Shown here: in pieces, positions 49,745 to 60,046 of the stretch
Layout: each line of letters starts with the position of its first letter
Numbering within the stretch: position 1 is the first letter of the stretch
IMG/VR virus record: IMGVR_UViG_3300003876_000001
Span: 1 to 64,000 of that record
Source of the DNA: a virus
Strand: one strand, 5' to 3'
Length of the DNA stretch: 64,000 nucleotides
Made by a program: the position numbers and the translations under genes
The notes under the pieces: generated by a model
Database searches by the model: none
Told to the model about the DNA's origin: nothing
Seen by the model: only the letters and a program-made list of their open reading frames with translations

Positions 49745-50116
49745 CTATAATAAACTATATTTTGGTGTTTTAATTTCAGTAATACCATTTCTAAATGCGT
49801 ATTCTAAATATATTATGTTTTTAAATTTTTTGAAAATCTTTAATATTTCACTGTTTTTTAGTTTGATTTGATTATTGTCAATATCTAATTCTATTATAAA
49901 AAATTTAATTATATGTGTTAATAATATAGACATTTCTTCATAATATTCAGTATTATTTGTTTCAAATAATATAATAAGACGAACCCATTTAACAATTGTT
50001 GAATCGTTTCTAGTTTTTACCCACTTATCAATATCATTGAAATCATCAATAAATTGTTCTGATTTTTTTAGAAAACAATTATAATGGTTTGGTGTATAAA
50101 ATTTTATGAATTTCAT
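49745..50116 (-). CDS. Hypothetical protein, 123 aa
   Basis: Start placed at the ATG of MKFIKFYTPNHY because AGTATTTATA lies 4-13 nt upstream; a longer open frame continues into that motif. Helical, lysine-rich. Not recognised; antisense to the flanking plus-strand module. Confidence 0.6.
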   Translation of the reverse strand: MKFIKFYTPNHYNCFLKKSEQFIDDFNDIDKWVKTRNDSTIVKWVRLIILFETNNTEYYEEMSILLTHIIKFFIIELDIDNNQIKLKNSEILKIFKKFKNIIYLEYAFRNGITEIKTPKYSLL

Positions 50117-50119
50117 ATC

Positions 50120-50129
50120 TATAAATACT
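50120..50129 (-). promoter_or_regulatory. AGTATTTATA element
   Basis: Minus-strand motif copy directly upstream of the 123-aa gene. Confidence 0.45.
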
Positions 50130-50141
50130 AATTGATTTTTA

Positions 50142-50939
50142 ATACTGGAAGATAAGAATTTTGGTATTGCTAAAACAATAGTAGCGAATAAAGTTAGTAA
50201 TGAATTTTTAAATGAATCGAATATTAACAACTCAAAAAAATTAGCAAGTAATTTTATTAATGTAGTAAAAGAATCTCCAATTTTAATGTTTGAATATTCA
50301 ATTATAGAAAATATTGAGAATAAACATATTGAAAATGATGTTTTAGCTGCAAAATATATTGATGAAAATGTAAAATTATTTGAAGCATTTACTCAAGAAG
50401 AAGTAATTGATGTACATGAGAAATTAAATGAGTTTATTACTAATGAAGATACTGTTAATATATCTGAATCAAAAAAATTATTATATAAATCAATTAGTAC
50501 ATTGGTTTTTGAAAAAGCTAAAGGATCAAATAATATTAATGAATCACATAATGCATATTCAAATGTATTAAATTATCTAAAAGAAAACATCAATGAAGGA
50601 ACTGAAATTGAAGATAAATTTGAATTACTTGATGAAAATATTGATTTAGATGCTGTTGTTGAAGTAGCAATTGAAAAATTTAATACTAAGTTTGAAACAC
50701 TTAATGAAGATGAAAAAAATATGTTGATTGATATTATTTATGGTGATCCAAAAAAGAAAGAAGATTTATTTGAATCTTTAAAAACTGAAAATATAAACAT
50801 TTTAACTCATAGTGAAAAAAACGGTGTAGAAGATAAAATAAATGAAGGTATTGATAAACTAAATCAAATGGATTTTAATGTTGATACTGTTAATGAAAAT
50901 CTTATTTTATTATACAATCTTAAACAAAACTTAATTTAA
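50142..50939 (+). CDS. Hypothetical virion-module protein, likely 265 aa with ATA start
   Basis: The first ATG in this frame is at 50,286 (217 aa), but the same frame is open and protein-like for 48 codons before it, back to ATA-CTG at 50,142 (LEDKNFGIAKTIVANKV...). The acidic, helical protein resembles prohead core or internal proteins. If ATG to ATA is an error, the start is normal; otherwise it is a non-AUG start. Family not recognised. Confidence 0.6.
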   Translation: MLEDKNFGIAKTIVANKVSNEFLNESNINNSKKLASNFINVVKESPILMFEYSIIENIENKHIENDVLAAKYIDENVKLFEAFTQEEVIDVHEKLNEFITNEDTVNISESKKLLYKSISTLVFEKAKGSNNINESHNAYSNVLNYLKENINEGTEIEDKFELLDENIDLDAVVEVAIEKFNTKFETLNEDEKNMLIDIIYGDPKKKEDLFESLKTENINILTHSEKNGVEDKINEGIDKLNQMDFNVDTVNENLILLYNLKQNLI

Positions 50940-52276
50940 ACATATTTTTGATATTTCATACTACCGTCAGTACCTAGTGTTGCCAATTTAGCATGTTTTT
51001 TATTAACACCTGCGGCATTATGAGAAATATGTATCCAAATCGATGTAATATTTTCACTCTTTTTTTCATAGATAATTTGATCATAGGGTATTGTTGATAC
51101 AACAATTTCTTGAAATACTTTAAACAAGTCTTTACTATTTGTTGCACTAATACGCACATCAGCAGCTTCCCCTGTTTGATGTTGGCTGGTAACAACCCCA
51201 CCAACCTTAGAATTCAATTGTTTATTTCTGAACGAACTATTCACCGTTAACTTTTCACCACCAATAATATCATCTGTTATTCTTTGTAATACGTTTTTAG
51301 CTAATGATTCTAAATTATTAATTTCAGCTTTATTTGGAATATTTAATATTCCTGTACTAGTTACAATTAAATCACCTAAAACATAATCTTTAGATAATAT
51401 TTTTGTTCTGTCAACATTATCTATATCAATATTAGATGTTTCAACATCTGCTTGAAAAGTATCAAATGTGAAATCAATATCATATCCAAACCAAATACCT
51501 TGTGGTTTGTGATCTGTTTTATTAATATTACCTAACACATTAAATATTCTTTTAATATAATTAATTCCTTCATCATACCCCTTTTTATTTTCAGCTAATT
51601 TAGCTGTTCCTGTAAATGTTGATCTTACATATTTTGATCCTTGATTATAACCATATAAACTACTAGCTGCGTTATATGCTGCTTTATACCCAATACCAGC
51701 CATAAGTCTACATTGTGCTTTAATTATTAAATCAGGATTATCCATAATATTTTGAAAAAATGGGATTTTATTGTTTTTTGCTGTTTGTAATGCTGGATTT
51801 GAATCTTTATATACGTATGAATTTTGTTGTTTTCCGTTTGTTAGATTTAATATTAATTTATCTTTTTCATCATCAGTAAATTCTATACTAATATGACTCG
51901 CATCACCAAAACCACCAATAGCAACATCATATAATGTTGCACTTAAAAATTGACTAATTCCTTGTGCACCAGTACTTGAGTATGCCCATAAATTATATTT
52001 ACTTTCAATATATGCTTGTGCTGCAATAATATTAGCATCTAAATCATATAAATCTGCATAAAAATTAAACCATTGTATTAGGGACTCTCCTAATTGAAAA
52101 TTAGTAACAATGGGTTCTCCATTTAATGTAGGATTAGCAGTATAAATAGTACTTGAAGGATTACCACTATTTGGTAATCCATATGATTGTTTACCTACAA
52201 GTAAACTATTACTAGTTCCTTTACATATTGTTTTAATAAACTGTATTCCTGTATTTGTTAATTTTTTATATGGCAT
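50936..52276 (-). CDS. Tail lysin: lytic transglycosylase plus M15 peptidase
   Basis: 446 aa with two murein-cutting domains. N-terminal SLT-type transglycosylase: AYIESKYNLWAYSSTGAQGISQF with catalytic E91. C-terminal M15 D-Ala-D-Ala peptidase (about 335-435): VNSSFRNKQLN, SQHQTGEAADVRI with zinc ligands H and D, and IHISHN. No signal peptide, and it lies next to baseplate genes, so it is likely a virion component acting in cell-wall penetration. Confidence 0.88.
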   Translation of the reverse strand: MPYKKLTNTGIQFIKTICKGTSNSLLVGKQSYGLPNSGNPSSTIYTANPTLNGEPIVTNFQLGESLIQWFNFYADLYDLDANIIAAQAYIESKYNLWAYSSTGAQGISQFLSATLYDVAIGGFGDASHISIEFTDDEKDKLILNLTNGKQQNSYVYKDSNPALQTAKNNKIPFFQNIMDNPDLIIKAQCRLMAGIGYKAAYNAASSLYGYNQGSKYVRSTFTGTAKLAENKKGYDEGINYIKRIFNVLGNINKTDHKPQGIWFGYDIDFTFDTFQADVETSNIDIDNVDRTKILSKDYVLGDLIVTSTGILNIPNKAEINNLESLAKNVLQRITDDIIGGEKLTVNSSFRNKQLNSKVGGVVTSQHQTGEAADVRISATNSKDLFKVFQEIVVSTIPYDQIIYEKKSENITSIWIHISHNAAGVNKKHAKLATLGTDGSMKYQKYV

Positions 52277-52286
52277 ATTTATTTTT

Positions 52287-54947
52287 TTAATTTGGGCTTA
52301 TTGATAATCCAAACATTGAGTTATTATAATTTGGTTCACCGTTTACATCTTTAACATTTTTTAATGTTGATGATGACATTAGTATCACATCATCACTCCC
52401 ATTATTACTACTTAAATCTTCAGCACTACCTGTTTCAATACCTACTATGGTTGCAAAACTTTTTACAAATGGATTAGGATATTTTAATATTTTAACACCT
52501 TCAAATTCTGTTGTCATATGATTTGCTTTTACCGTATGCTTAACATCAGTAATCATATATGCACCAGAATACATTGGTATATTTTCTAATTGAAAATATT
52601 GCGTTGGTTGTATCATTACATTACCCAACATACTTACCTTAACAGAATATGCCCTATTTTCATAAAGACTAAATAAATTTTGACCTTTAGGTACTGGTGC
52701 TGTTGTTTTACCATCACCTGCAATACGAGATAAAATAGCTAACGAGTCTGCGGTTTCTGGAAATTCTCTACCCTCTAATTGAATATCCGTAAAAAATGAT
52801 TGATTTTGTTCACCAAATCTTACTCTAAATGCTTTAGGTTCAGAATAATTAAATTTGGGTTCATTAGGATTTGTAGGTCTTTTTGCTGCATTCTTAACTT
52901 CTAGTGAATCATCACATTCACCAACATTTATAAAATCAGGTAAACCACCTTCCTCCAAATCAAGTATACCATCATTATCGTATTGACTATTAACATTATC
53001 TAATGTAGATGATGTACCACCAATATACATACATACAAATGCTGCTGTTGCAGGTTGTTCTACTGTTTCAAAAATACTAAATGCATTTTCCCAACTATCA
53101 TTACCATTACCTGTTTTTTTATCATCATCTTTATTACCATCAAAAACCATAAAATTTTGTAATGGAAAGAATTCGAACCCATTTAAAGATAATATTCTTG
53201 AAAATACTTGGAACATATTTAAATCGTAATCTTGTGACATTTCAATAATTGCATCAACATTTATTACAACATCATCACCAATAGGATTCATTGCTCTATC
53301 AACAAATGCAAATTTACTAATTAAACTATCTTTATCATTAATATTTAATGGGAATCCTCTTTTTTCAGTATCAATACCAGATACCCATTTATCTGATATA
53401 TTTTTAAATGAATAATATAATTGTGTTTTAATATCCTCGTCTTCAACTTGACTTCTAAACCCACTATCTATTTCTGTTAATTCTTTTTTTCTTTTTGGTA
53501 ACACTTCACTTAATTTAAGCCAAAATGCTTCAAAAAAAGTATCGTTTGCTTTTTTTCTTTCTGCATTACCATTAGAATCTAATAAAGATTGATAACTTCT
53601 AGTTGGATTTGGTTGCGTACTATCGATATTTTTAAAAGTATATTCAGAAAAATTAAGTATTGATCTTGTCAAAAACATATTATCTGTGATTTCATTATCA
53701 ATATTTTTTTTAATCATATAATCCTTAATGAAATCATATACTTCACCATTATCGGTTTTATCTAAATCTGTTGCATCATCAACAGCACTCATAATATCTA
53801 ATATTAAGTCAAGATAATCATTATATCCACCATTCCCTCTCGTAATCCAATCATCTAAAAAATCTAAAAATGAAGCACTATCTTTAGCTGATAATTGATT
53901 AATAGTATTTGTATCAATTTTAATATAATGTCCATTAAAACTAAGTGCTTTAAACCAATTTTGATCTAGAAGAGTATTAATTTCACTTTTTACTGGAATA
54001 CTTGAATTATTATATTCAATTAATGACCCCATATATAAAACACTAAAATTGGGTACTTCAACAACTGCTGGCGTTAGAAAAGAATCATTAACAGTAATAG
54101 CATCATCGTCTAGATCAATTTGTAATTTACTAAAATATGATCTAGAATTTCCAAACATTGATGACAATAAAAAAGCATTTGTTCTAATATTATAAGAACC
54201 ACCCGTTAAAACATCTCTAATTTCTGTTCCATAATTTGCAAGTGATGTTGCTAAATTAAATCCAAAATTACCATTTCCTTTTCTTTTTTCTTGATCATCT
54301 GTAAATGTTACGGTATCTAGAAATGATAAAAATGAATTTTCACTATCAGTATAATCATTGATAATTGAATTATCTATTCTATTTTGATAAATTGTATTAA
54401 GATTACCAGTAAAATCATCTGCTGAATCAGGAAAATATGGTATATTTTCTTTTGTAAATTGTTTAATATTTGAACGATCATTATTATACATCCAATCAAT
54501 AAATGTATTTTTAGTATCATTTAAAAATCCACCAATTGGATTATTAGTATCTTCATTCATATTTGTACTAGGTGGGTTATCAAGTATTGACATTCCTTCA
54601 AAATTTGGATCATCAGTATTTCTATATAGTTTTGTTTCACCGTTGGTTAATGTTTGAAATATACCATTTACTGAATTAAATGAGGTAATATCTTTTATTG
54701 TATCATAAAATAAATCAGCATCACCTTTAAATCCACCATATTTATTTATTGCTTCAGCATTTGCAATATATTTAATTAAATCATCTCTTTTTAATCCACC
54801 ACCACCAAACCATGCAAATGATGGTACGGTTAATCCTACTGGTACTACAATACCAAGTGCTGCATTTCTTTCATCTGAATAGAATGTATCACCATATGTA
54901 AATTGTGATGCTATATAAAATCTATTTAATAGTCTATCATTATATCC
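52287..54947 (-). CDS. Baseplate hub protein, C-terminal part
   Basis: The frame is open from 54,947, not just from the ATG at 54,593; upstream residues GYNDRLLNRFYIASQFTYGDTFYS are protein-like. The last 200 residues (VKVSMLGNVMIQP ... MYSGAYMITDVKHTVKANHMTTEFEGVKIL) match gp27/VgrG-like baseplate hub domains. Continuous with the gene at 54,926-56,806 if one G is added to the GGGG run at 54,946-54,949. Confidence 0.75.
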   Translation of the reverse strand, partial: GYNDRLLNRFYIASQFTYGDTFYSDERNAALGIVVPVGLTVPSFAWFGGGGLKRDDLIKYIANAEAINKYGGFKGDADLFYDTIKDITSFNSVNGIFQTLTNGETKLYRNTDDPNFEGMSILDNPPSTNMNEDTNNPIGGFLNDTKNTFIDWMYNNDRSNIKQFTKENIPYFPDSADDFTGNLNTIYQNRIDNSIINDYTDSENSFLSFLDTVTFTDDQEKRKGNGNFGFNLATSLANYGTEIRDVLTGGSYNIRTNAFLLSSMFGNSRSYFSKLQIDLDDDAITVNDSFLTPAVVEVPNFSVLYMGSLIEYNNSSIPVKSEINTLLDQNWFKALSFNGHYIKIDTNTINQLSAKDSASFLDFLDDWITRGNGGYNDYLDLILDIMSAVDDATDLDKTDNGEVYDFIKDYMIKKNIDNEITDNMFLTRSILNFSEYTFKNIDSTQPNPTRSYQSLLDSNGNAERKKANDTFFEAFWLKLSEVLPKRKKELTEIDSGFRSQVEDEDIKTQLYYSFKNISDKWVSGIDTEKRGFPLNINDKDSLISKFAFVDRAMNPIGDDVVINVDAIIEMSQDYDLNMFQVFSRILSLNGFEFFPLQNFMVFDGNKDDDKKTGNGNDSWENAFSIFETVEQPATAAFVCMYIGGTSSTLDNVNSQYDNDGILDLEEGGLPDFINVGECDDSLEVKNAAKRPTNPNEPKFNYSEPKAFRVRFGEQNQSFFTDIQLEGREFPETADSLAILSRIAGDGKTTAPVPKGQNLFSLYENRAYSVKVSMLGNVMIQPTQYFQLENIPMYSGAYMITDVKHTVKANHMTTEFEGVKILKYPNPFVKSFATIVGIETGSAEDLSSNNGSDDVILMSSSTLKNVKDVNGEPNYNNSMFGLSISPN

Positions 54948-56806
54948 CCAAGGTCTTTATATAAAGAACTATCAGCAGGTGTTATAGGTATCCATTCGTT
55001 ATTACCATTAGAATCTATTTGAGTTCTCATTTCTGCAATTGTTTCTTCTTTTTTAATTGCAATAATTTTATCTATAAATTTTTCAATAAAATCTACTTCA
55101 GGAAATTGTTCATCTATTTTAAATTCTGGCATTCTACGAACTTTTCTAGTAACACCACAAGTAATATCTTCTTTAACATATAAAGGAAACGGATATATTT
55201 TTTTTGTAACATTTTTACTTTTTTGTTCTTGAATTTCACCAATAATATTATTAAAGAATTTATTATGATGTGTTTCTGCATTTTTACTAACACCACCCAA
55301 AACCTTGAAGAAATTATCAATATCATCACAAAGTATTTTAAATATATTATATATTGATGGTTTAAAACCAAGTATATCTTCGATTTTATTGTTAACAACA
55401 CCAACTAATTCTTGTTGTGATTCTTTAACAATATCTTGTTTTTCTTTAATAATTTTTCTTAATTTAATATAAAATTCAGTTACGTCAATTACATTGTATT
55501 GATCATAATCATTTTCAGTAGTTGCGTTTGGTGGTGTTTGATCTTTAATGAAAATAGGTTGTCCTATATCAGTATCAACAATATTATTTCTTGAAAATAT
55601 TTTACCTTCATCTAATAAGGCTGTTCTATAACTAAGTAAAGCATCTTTCATTTTAGTTGCTGCATCATCAGGTAATGGAACATTAATATTACCATCTCTA
55701 GATGGTATATATTGAATACCCATATACATTCTAGTATCTTCTGTTTTACTATTATTACCACTATCGGTAGCTTCTTTTATAATACTATCATATACACTTA
55801 CGTTTTCAGGTTGCACAATACTAAAATCACCACCATCATCAGATGTCTGATTTTCAGGTATTGTACCATTATTTTTAAGTATTAAATGAGCATTTTTTTG
55901 AAATATACTATCTACCCTTCCACTAAACTGATTCATAGTATTAATAACATCTTTACCATTCTGAAGACCTAATTTAGCATCATCAAATTTTTTCGATTCT
56001 CTTGATGTATTTTTTAATTTCTTTAATTCATCCATTAATCTTTTTAATTTTTGAACTAATTCATATGTATTTCTTGGTACTACTCTAGGATCAGAATTTA
56101 ATTGATTTGGATTAATTGGATTCACATTATCTTGCATTGCAGATTCATTAACCTTTTCATCTGGTTCTAGATGTGTGTTTGTTGACATTAATGATACTAT
56201 TTCAGCAAATTTAAATGGAATATCTGCTAATGGTGCAAATGTTCTTGCAACAAAATCAACAGTAATATAATAATTACCTGTTTTAGAATCAAATCTTGTT
56301 TTATGTTTAACTAAATGTAAATCATAATCTAATGCTCTACCATAATATCCTTTTAAAGTCATTTTAAATATTGGTGGTGGAAAATCATATATTAATGAAT
56401 ATGGTGATTTTTCACCTAAATTAAAAAACGTCATACCACGAATATCAACAAATTCAATAGTTACCGTTGGTATAAATGATGAATTAATATTAACATTTAT
56501 TTTTGATACACCAAAACCATCGAGAATTTTTTCATTTTGACTTGTACTATCAGTCCATTTTGTTGTAAATTTTGATGAATTTTTTACATTTTCATTAAAA
56601 TCAACACCCATCATATTAACATTAGTATTACTTAATGCAGTTTTAAGAGACACACCGCCTTGATTAGCATTTAATGTAAGTATACTTCTTTCTCTTCTTT
56701 CACCTAATAATTCTGCGAACATGAACATTTTTTCATATTCAGGAGTTCCATTAGGTAGTTTTGTTACCGAATCTAAAGGATCTATTAATTTAACGCTGTT
56801 TGCCAT
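54926..56806 (-). CDS. Baseplate/hub protein, N-terminal part (frame break at the end)
   Basis: 626 aa ending GDIMIDY at TAA 54,926. Contains phage structural β-domain features (FMTLKGYYGRALDYDLHLVKHKTRFDSKTGNYYITVDFVARTFAPL type region) followed by a long helical coil. A -1 shift in TTGGGGA near residue 619 continues straight into the C-terminal hub domain, giving about 1,505 aa. More likely one gene broken by a base error. Confidence 0.72.
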   Translation of the reverse strand: MANSVKLIDPLDSVTKLPNGTPEYEKMFMFAELLGERRERSILTLNANQGGVSLKTALSNTNVNMMGVDFNENVKNSSKFTTKWTDSTSQNEKILDGFGVSKINVNINSSFIPTVTIEFVDIRGMTFFNLGEKSPYSLIYDFPPPIFKMTLKGYYGRALDYDLHLVKHKTRFDSKTGNYYITVDFVARTFAPLADIPFKFAEIVSLMSTNTHLEPDEKVNESAMQDNVNPINPNQLNSDPRVVPRNTYELVQKLKRLMDELKKLKNTSRESKKFDDAKLGLQNGKDVINTMNQFSGRVDSIFQKNAHLILKNNGTIPENQTSDDGGDFSIVQPENVSVYDSIIKEATDSGNNSKTEDTRMYMGIQYIPSRDGNINVPLPDDAATKMKDALLSYRTALLDEGKIFSRNNIVDTDIGQPIFIKDQTPPNATTENDYDQYNVIDVTEFYIKLRKIIKEKQDIVKESQQELVGVVNNKIEDILGFKPSIYNIFKILCDDIDNFFKVLGGVSKNAETHHNKFFNNIIGEIQEQKSKNVTKKIYPFPLYVKEDITCGVTRKVRRMPEFKIDEQFPEVDFIEKFIDKIIAIKKEETIAEMRTQIDSNGNNEWIPITPADSSLYKDLGDIMIDY

Positions 56807-56893
56807 TATGTTTTATAATTTAATATAAATAGTCATTTCAAAAAAACCCTATTCGTTTAGAGAATTAAAAACTATTTATATAAAACAATAAAT

Positions 56894-57298
56894 ATGAATT
56901 TTATATTATCCATATTACCAATATTAGGACAAATTAATTTAGAGGGATTTGAGGCAGCAGCAGAACAGAATACAATTTTTGCGATTTTGGTGTCTTTAGT
57001 ATTAATCTTGTTTGGTATTATTCTTTTTTTATTTAATGAACTTAGAAAAATACAAGAAACATATTTAAAAAAAATTGATGAAATTAGAAAAGATGGTATT
57101 GTGAAGGAAGATGAGAGAAATCTTCATTGGAGAGAATCTGAAAAGGAAACATTAACAGTTTTAAAGGGTGTAAATAGTGTATTAGAAATGAGTGAAAAAA
57201 TGAAAGAAAATGATACCGAAAAAATTATTAATAAAATTGATTCATTAGAGACATCTATTAAAACAACAATTGAAATAAACAAAAAAAGAAATGGATAA
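56894..57298 (+). CDS. Membrane-anchored coiled-coil protein, 134 aa
   Basis: One transmembrane helix (about 27-50, TIFAILVSLVLILFGIILFLF) preceded by a short N-terminal hydrophobic segment, then an amphipathic coil (RKIQETYLKKIDEIRK ...). Resembles holin or lysis-inhibition proteins in layout only. Overlaps the next gene by 8 nt. Confidence 0.65.
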   Translation: MNFILSILPILGQINLEGFEAAAEQNTIFAILVSLVLILFGIILFLFNELRKIQETYLKKIDEIRKDGIVKEDERNLHWRESEKETLTVLKGVNSVLEMSEKMKENDTEKIINKIDSLETSIKTTIEINKKRNG

Positions 57299-57728
57299 AA
57301 TTAGTGAATTAAAAAAGACAAATAATTTTATACAACATCGAATTAAAGAAATAACAAATAATAGTTGTCTTACAACAAATAATGAAAGTAATGATTATCT
57401 TGTTGATGTAAAATATCATGGAGAAAATGATACGACCTCTACCAATATTTTTAAATTAAAGAAGGGTATGAAGTCCAATATTATTACGAATGATGTATTT
57501 AATAGAATTGTTTGTACTAAAGGATCAATAAAAATAAAATACATCAGATTTAAAGATGATGTAATTATTACAACACCAAATACACAATTAATACTCCCAA
57601 ACAGTAGATATATAATTGAAGCACTTGAAGATTGTGAACTCATAAGTATATATATATCAAAGAAAACTGCTAAGAATTTTATAATAAAACAACAAGAAAC
57701 TATTTATAATAAAAAAATTAAGGTATGA
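57291..57728 (+). CDS. Cupin-like protein, 145 aa
   Basis: Strand-rich core (IVCTKGSIKIKYIRFKDDVIITTPNTQLILPNSRYIIEALEDCELISIYI) with cupin-like turns; related in layout to 37,638-38,090. Between the coiled-coil protein and the prohead protease, so perhaps virion-associated. Overlaps the protease start by 4 nt. Confidence 0.6.
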   Translation: MDKISELKKTNNFIQHRIKEITNNSCLTTNNESNDYLVDVKYHGENDTTSTNIFKLKKGMKSNIITNDVFNRIVCTKGSIKIKYIRFKDDVIITTPNTQLILPNSRYIIEALEDCELISIYISKKTAKNFIIKQQETIYNKKIKV

Positions 57729-58393
57729 GCAAAATTTTAGAACGTGGCGAAACAGGCTTCGGTATATTAATAGAAACGGATGCTGGTTATATTTCGAGTG
57801 ATTTAAATCAACATTTAATAACTGAAGGTTTTGTAGTAAAACCGAATGAACCAGTATTAATTAATTGTATTCTTCAAAAATGGGGAGTAGAAAATAAGAA
57901 TAATAGAATATATCCAAAGGAAGTATTAATACCACAAGTTGAAGAATATCAAAAATTGGTTGATACCAATTCTGCAATATCTGAAGCAGATCATCCTGAT
58001 TCATCAGTAGTATCATTACTTAATACATCACATTTAATAAAAAAAATATGGTGGGGTGAAGGAGAGAAAGAAAAATATATGCGTGAAGGAATTGTGTCTA
58101 TGGTTGGAGATAAAATTGTTGAGTATTTAAAGAGAGGTATTAGATTAGGTATATCATCACGTGGTGTTGGGTCATTAAAAGAATCAAACGGTAAAAATAT
58201 TGTTCAAAAAGATTTTGAATTAATATGTTTTGATTTGGTTGCTAGTCCAAGTACACCGGGTGCATATTTATTTCCTGATAGAAATGAAATGCAAGTTGGT
58301 GAGAATAAATTCTTAAAAACTGGAAATGGAATTGTGAATTTAAATGAAAATGATAAAAAAGTTCTTGATGCAATTGATCAGTTTTTATTATAA
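57725..58393 (+). CDS. Prohead core protease (T4 gp21-like)
   Basis: 222 aa. Conserved gp21 features: NKNNRIYPKEVL (about 58-69), SEADHPDSSVVSLLNTSHLIKKIWW, RLGISSRGVGS (serine in the catalytic region) and FELICFDLVASPSTPGA. It cleaves core and capsid proteins during head maturation. Fits its place between portal and core/capsid genes. Confidence 0.93.
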   Translation: MSKILERGETGFGILIETDAGYISSDLNQHLITEGFVVKPNEPVLINCILQKWGVENKNNRIYPKEVLIPQVEEYQKLVDTNSAISEADHPDSSVVSLLNTSHLIKKIWWGEGEKEKYMREGIVSMVGDKIVEYLKRGIRLGISSRGVGSLKESNGKNIVQKDFELICFDLVASPSTPGAYLFPDRNEMQVGENKFLKTGNGIVNLNENDKKVLDAIDQFLL

Positions 58394-58490
58394 TAATAAA
58401 AAATAACGAAAAAAGTTGTAAAAATAACGAAAAAAATACAAAAAATCAAGAAATTTAAAGCAAAAATATAAAATTTTGTACTTTTTATAA

Positions 58491-60008
58491 AATAAAAAAA
58501 AGAAGTCTATTTTAGAAGAAGCAGTAATCGAGTTACAATCAATTATTGAAGCTGCCGATAAATCTGCTAAAGATAGAATAGCAAAAGAACTACCTGAAAA
58601 ATTTGAATCTCTTCTTAAAGAGGAAATTTTAAAGAATAAAGAATCGGTAAAAGAGTCTATTGAAGATAATGTTAAAGAACCCGTAATTGAGGGTAAAAAA
58701 AATACTGATAATATTAAAGAATCTCTAAACGAGATGGAAGAAATTGATTTAAGAGAATTGTCAATCGATGATATTGAGGAAGCATATAATAATGCAAGTA
58801 CTTCTGATGAATTTGAAGTTTCTACTGACCAAATCAACATCGATGATGTTAGTAGAGAATTAGGTGAAATGGAAGGACAAACAAATGAAGTTGAAGCTAT
58901 CCTTAATGGGAAAAGTGAAACTGATCCTTATGATAAAAAAATAAAAAAAATATACGAAATGCTTGGAGAAATGGTAAATGAAATGAATGGTGTTGAACAG
59001 CACATCGAAACTAATGAAATGCATGAGAAAGTACCACATGGTGCTACTGCTCCTGCTGAAACTGGACACAATACAACTCCTAACGGAATCAATGAAGTTG
59101 TGATTGATGAAGCTGTTGATCCTACTATGCTTAGTGCAATTGGTGGTGCTGTTGGTGTATTAGTTGCTGGTGGGGGTGCTGCTGCATTAATGCAATGGTT
59201 AAAACAAAAAAACCCTAAAGCTGCTGCTGCTCTAGAACAATTAGGTACTGCTGCTAATGCAAATAAAAGTCCTGAACAATATAGAATGGGTGAATCTGAA
59301 GAAAATGAAAAAGTTCTTGATGAAGTTGATACTGTTGATGATAAAGAAACTGTTGATGAAATTCATGGACAATCATTCTCAAGTGGTAAGGTAAGAGCAG
59401 GTACACTTCCTAACGATGGTGCAGAGTATAGAGATCGTAAAGGTCATAGTAGAAATCGTCCTCAATGGTCAAATGAAAGCGTAGAAAAATTGAATGTATC
59501 TAAAGCAATAATGGAAAAACGTATGGCAAGTTTGATTAATGAAAATAAAAAAGTAACTAAAGAATTAAATGTAATTAAAGATGATTCTAAGAAATTCGAA
59601 AGTCTTTCTAATGATCAAAAGAAACTTTCAGAAGCTTTAGTTAAGTATCGTAATCAATTACAAGAAATGGCAGTATTTAATACTAATCTTGCTAGTGTGA
59701 ATAACATTTTAGTAAACGAAAGTTTAGCATTAACTGCTGAAGATAAGAAAAACGTAATTAACCAATTTAAAGATGTTAGTACTATTACTGAATCTGAAGA
59801 AACTTACAAAAGAGTAGTTGCAGAAATGCAAACTAAAAAACCTCTTGAAGAAAGTGTTGAAGAAAAAGTGAATGATAGTATCGAAACTTCTTCAGTAAAA
59901 AGTGAGAAAATTATCGAGCAAACAGCTTTTAAAAATGAACATGTTGATAAAATCAAGCAATTGATGGAATATGTTGATAATCATGGTAACAAAAAAATCT
60001 TATCATAA
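58491..60008 (+). CDS. Prohead core/scaffold-like protein, start codon damaged
   Basis: About 505 aa. The first ATG in frame (58,734) is too late: 81 protein-like codons precede it (KSILEEAVIELQSIIEAADKSAK...). An ATG with its G lost (AAAAT-AAAAAAAAG) at about 58,493 explains the missing start. Acidic, helical, with one alanine/glycine-rich hydrophobic segment (SAIGGAVGVLVAGGGAAALM) and a long coil. Between protease and capsid, as expected for gp22-type core protein. Confidence 0.72.
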   Translation, partial: NKKKKSILEEAVIELQSIIEAADKSAKDRIAKELPEKFESLLKEEILKNKESVKESIEDNVKEPVIEGKKNTDNIKESLNEMEEIDLRELSIDDIEEAYNNASTSDEFEVSTDQINIDDVSRELGEMEGQTNEVEAILNGKSETDPYDKKIKKIYEMLGEMVNEMNGVEQHIETNEMHEKVPHGATAPAETGHNTTPNGINEVVIDEAVDPTMLSAIGGAVGVLVAGGGAAALMQWLKQKNPKAAAALEQLGTAANANKSPEQYRMGESEENEKVLDEVDTVDDKETVDEIHGQSFSSGKVRAGTLPNDGAEYRDRKGHSRNRPQWSNESVEKLNVSKAIMEKRMASLINENKKVTKELNVIKDDSKKFESLSNDQKKLSEALVKYRNQLQEMAVFNTNLASVNNILVNESLALTAEDKKNVINQFKDVSTITESEETYKRVVAEMQTKKPLEESVEEKVNDSIETSSVKSEKIIEQTAFKNEHVDKIKQLMEYVDNHGNKKILS

Positions 60009-60046
60009 ATTAATAATAATAATAAAGAAAATAAACAATAAATAAA

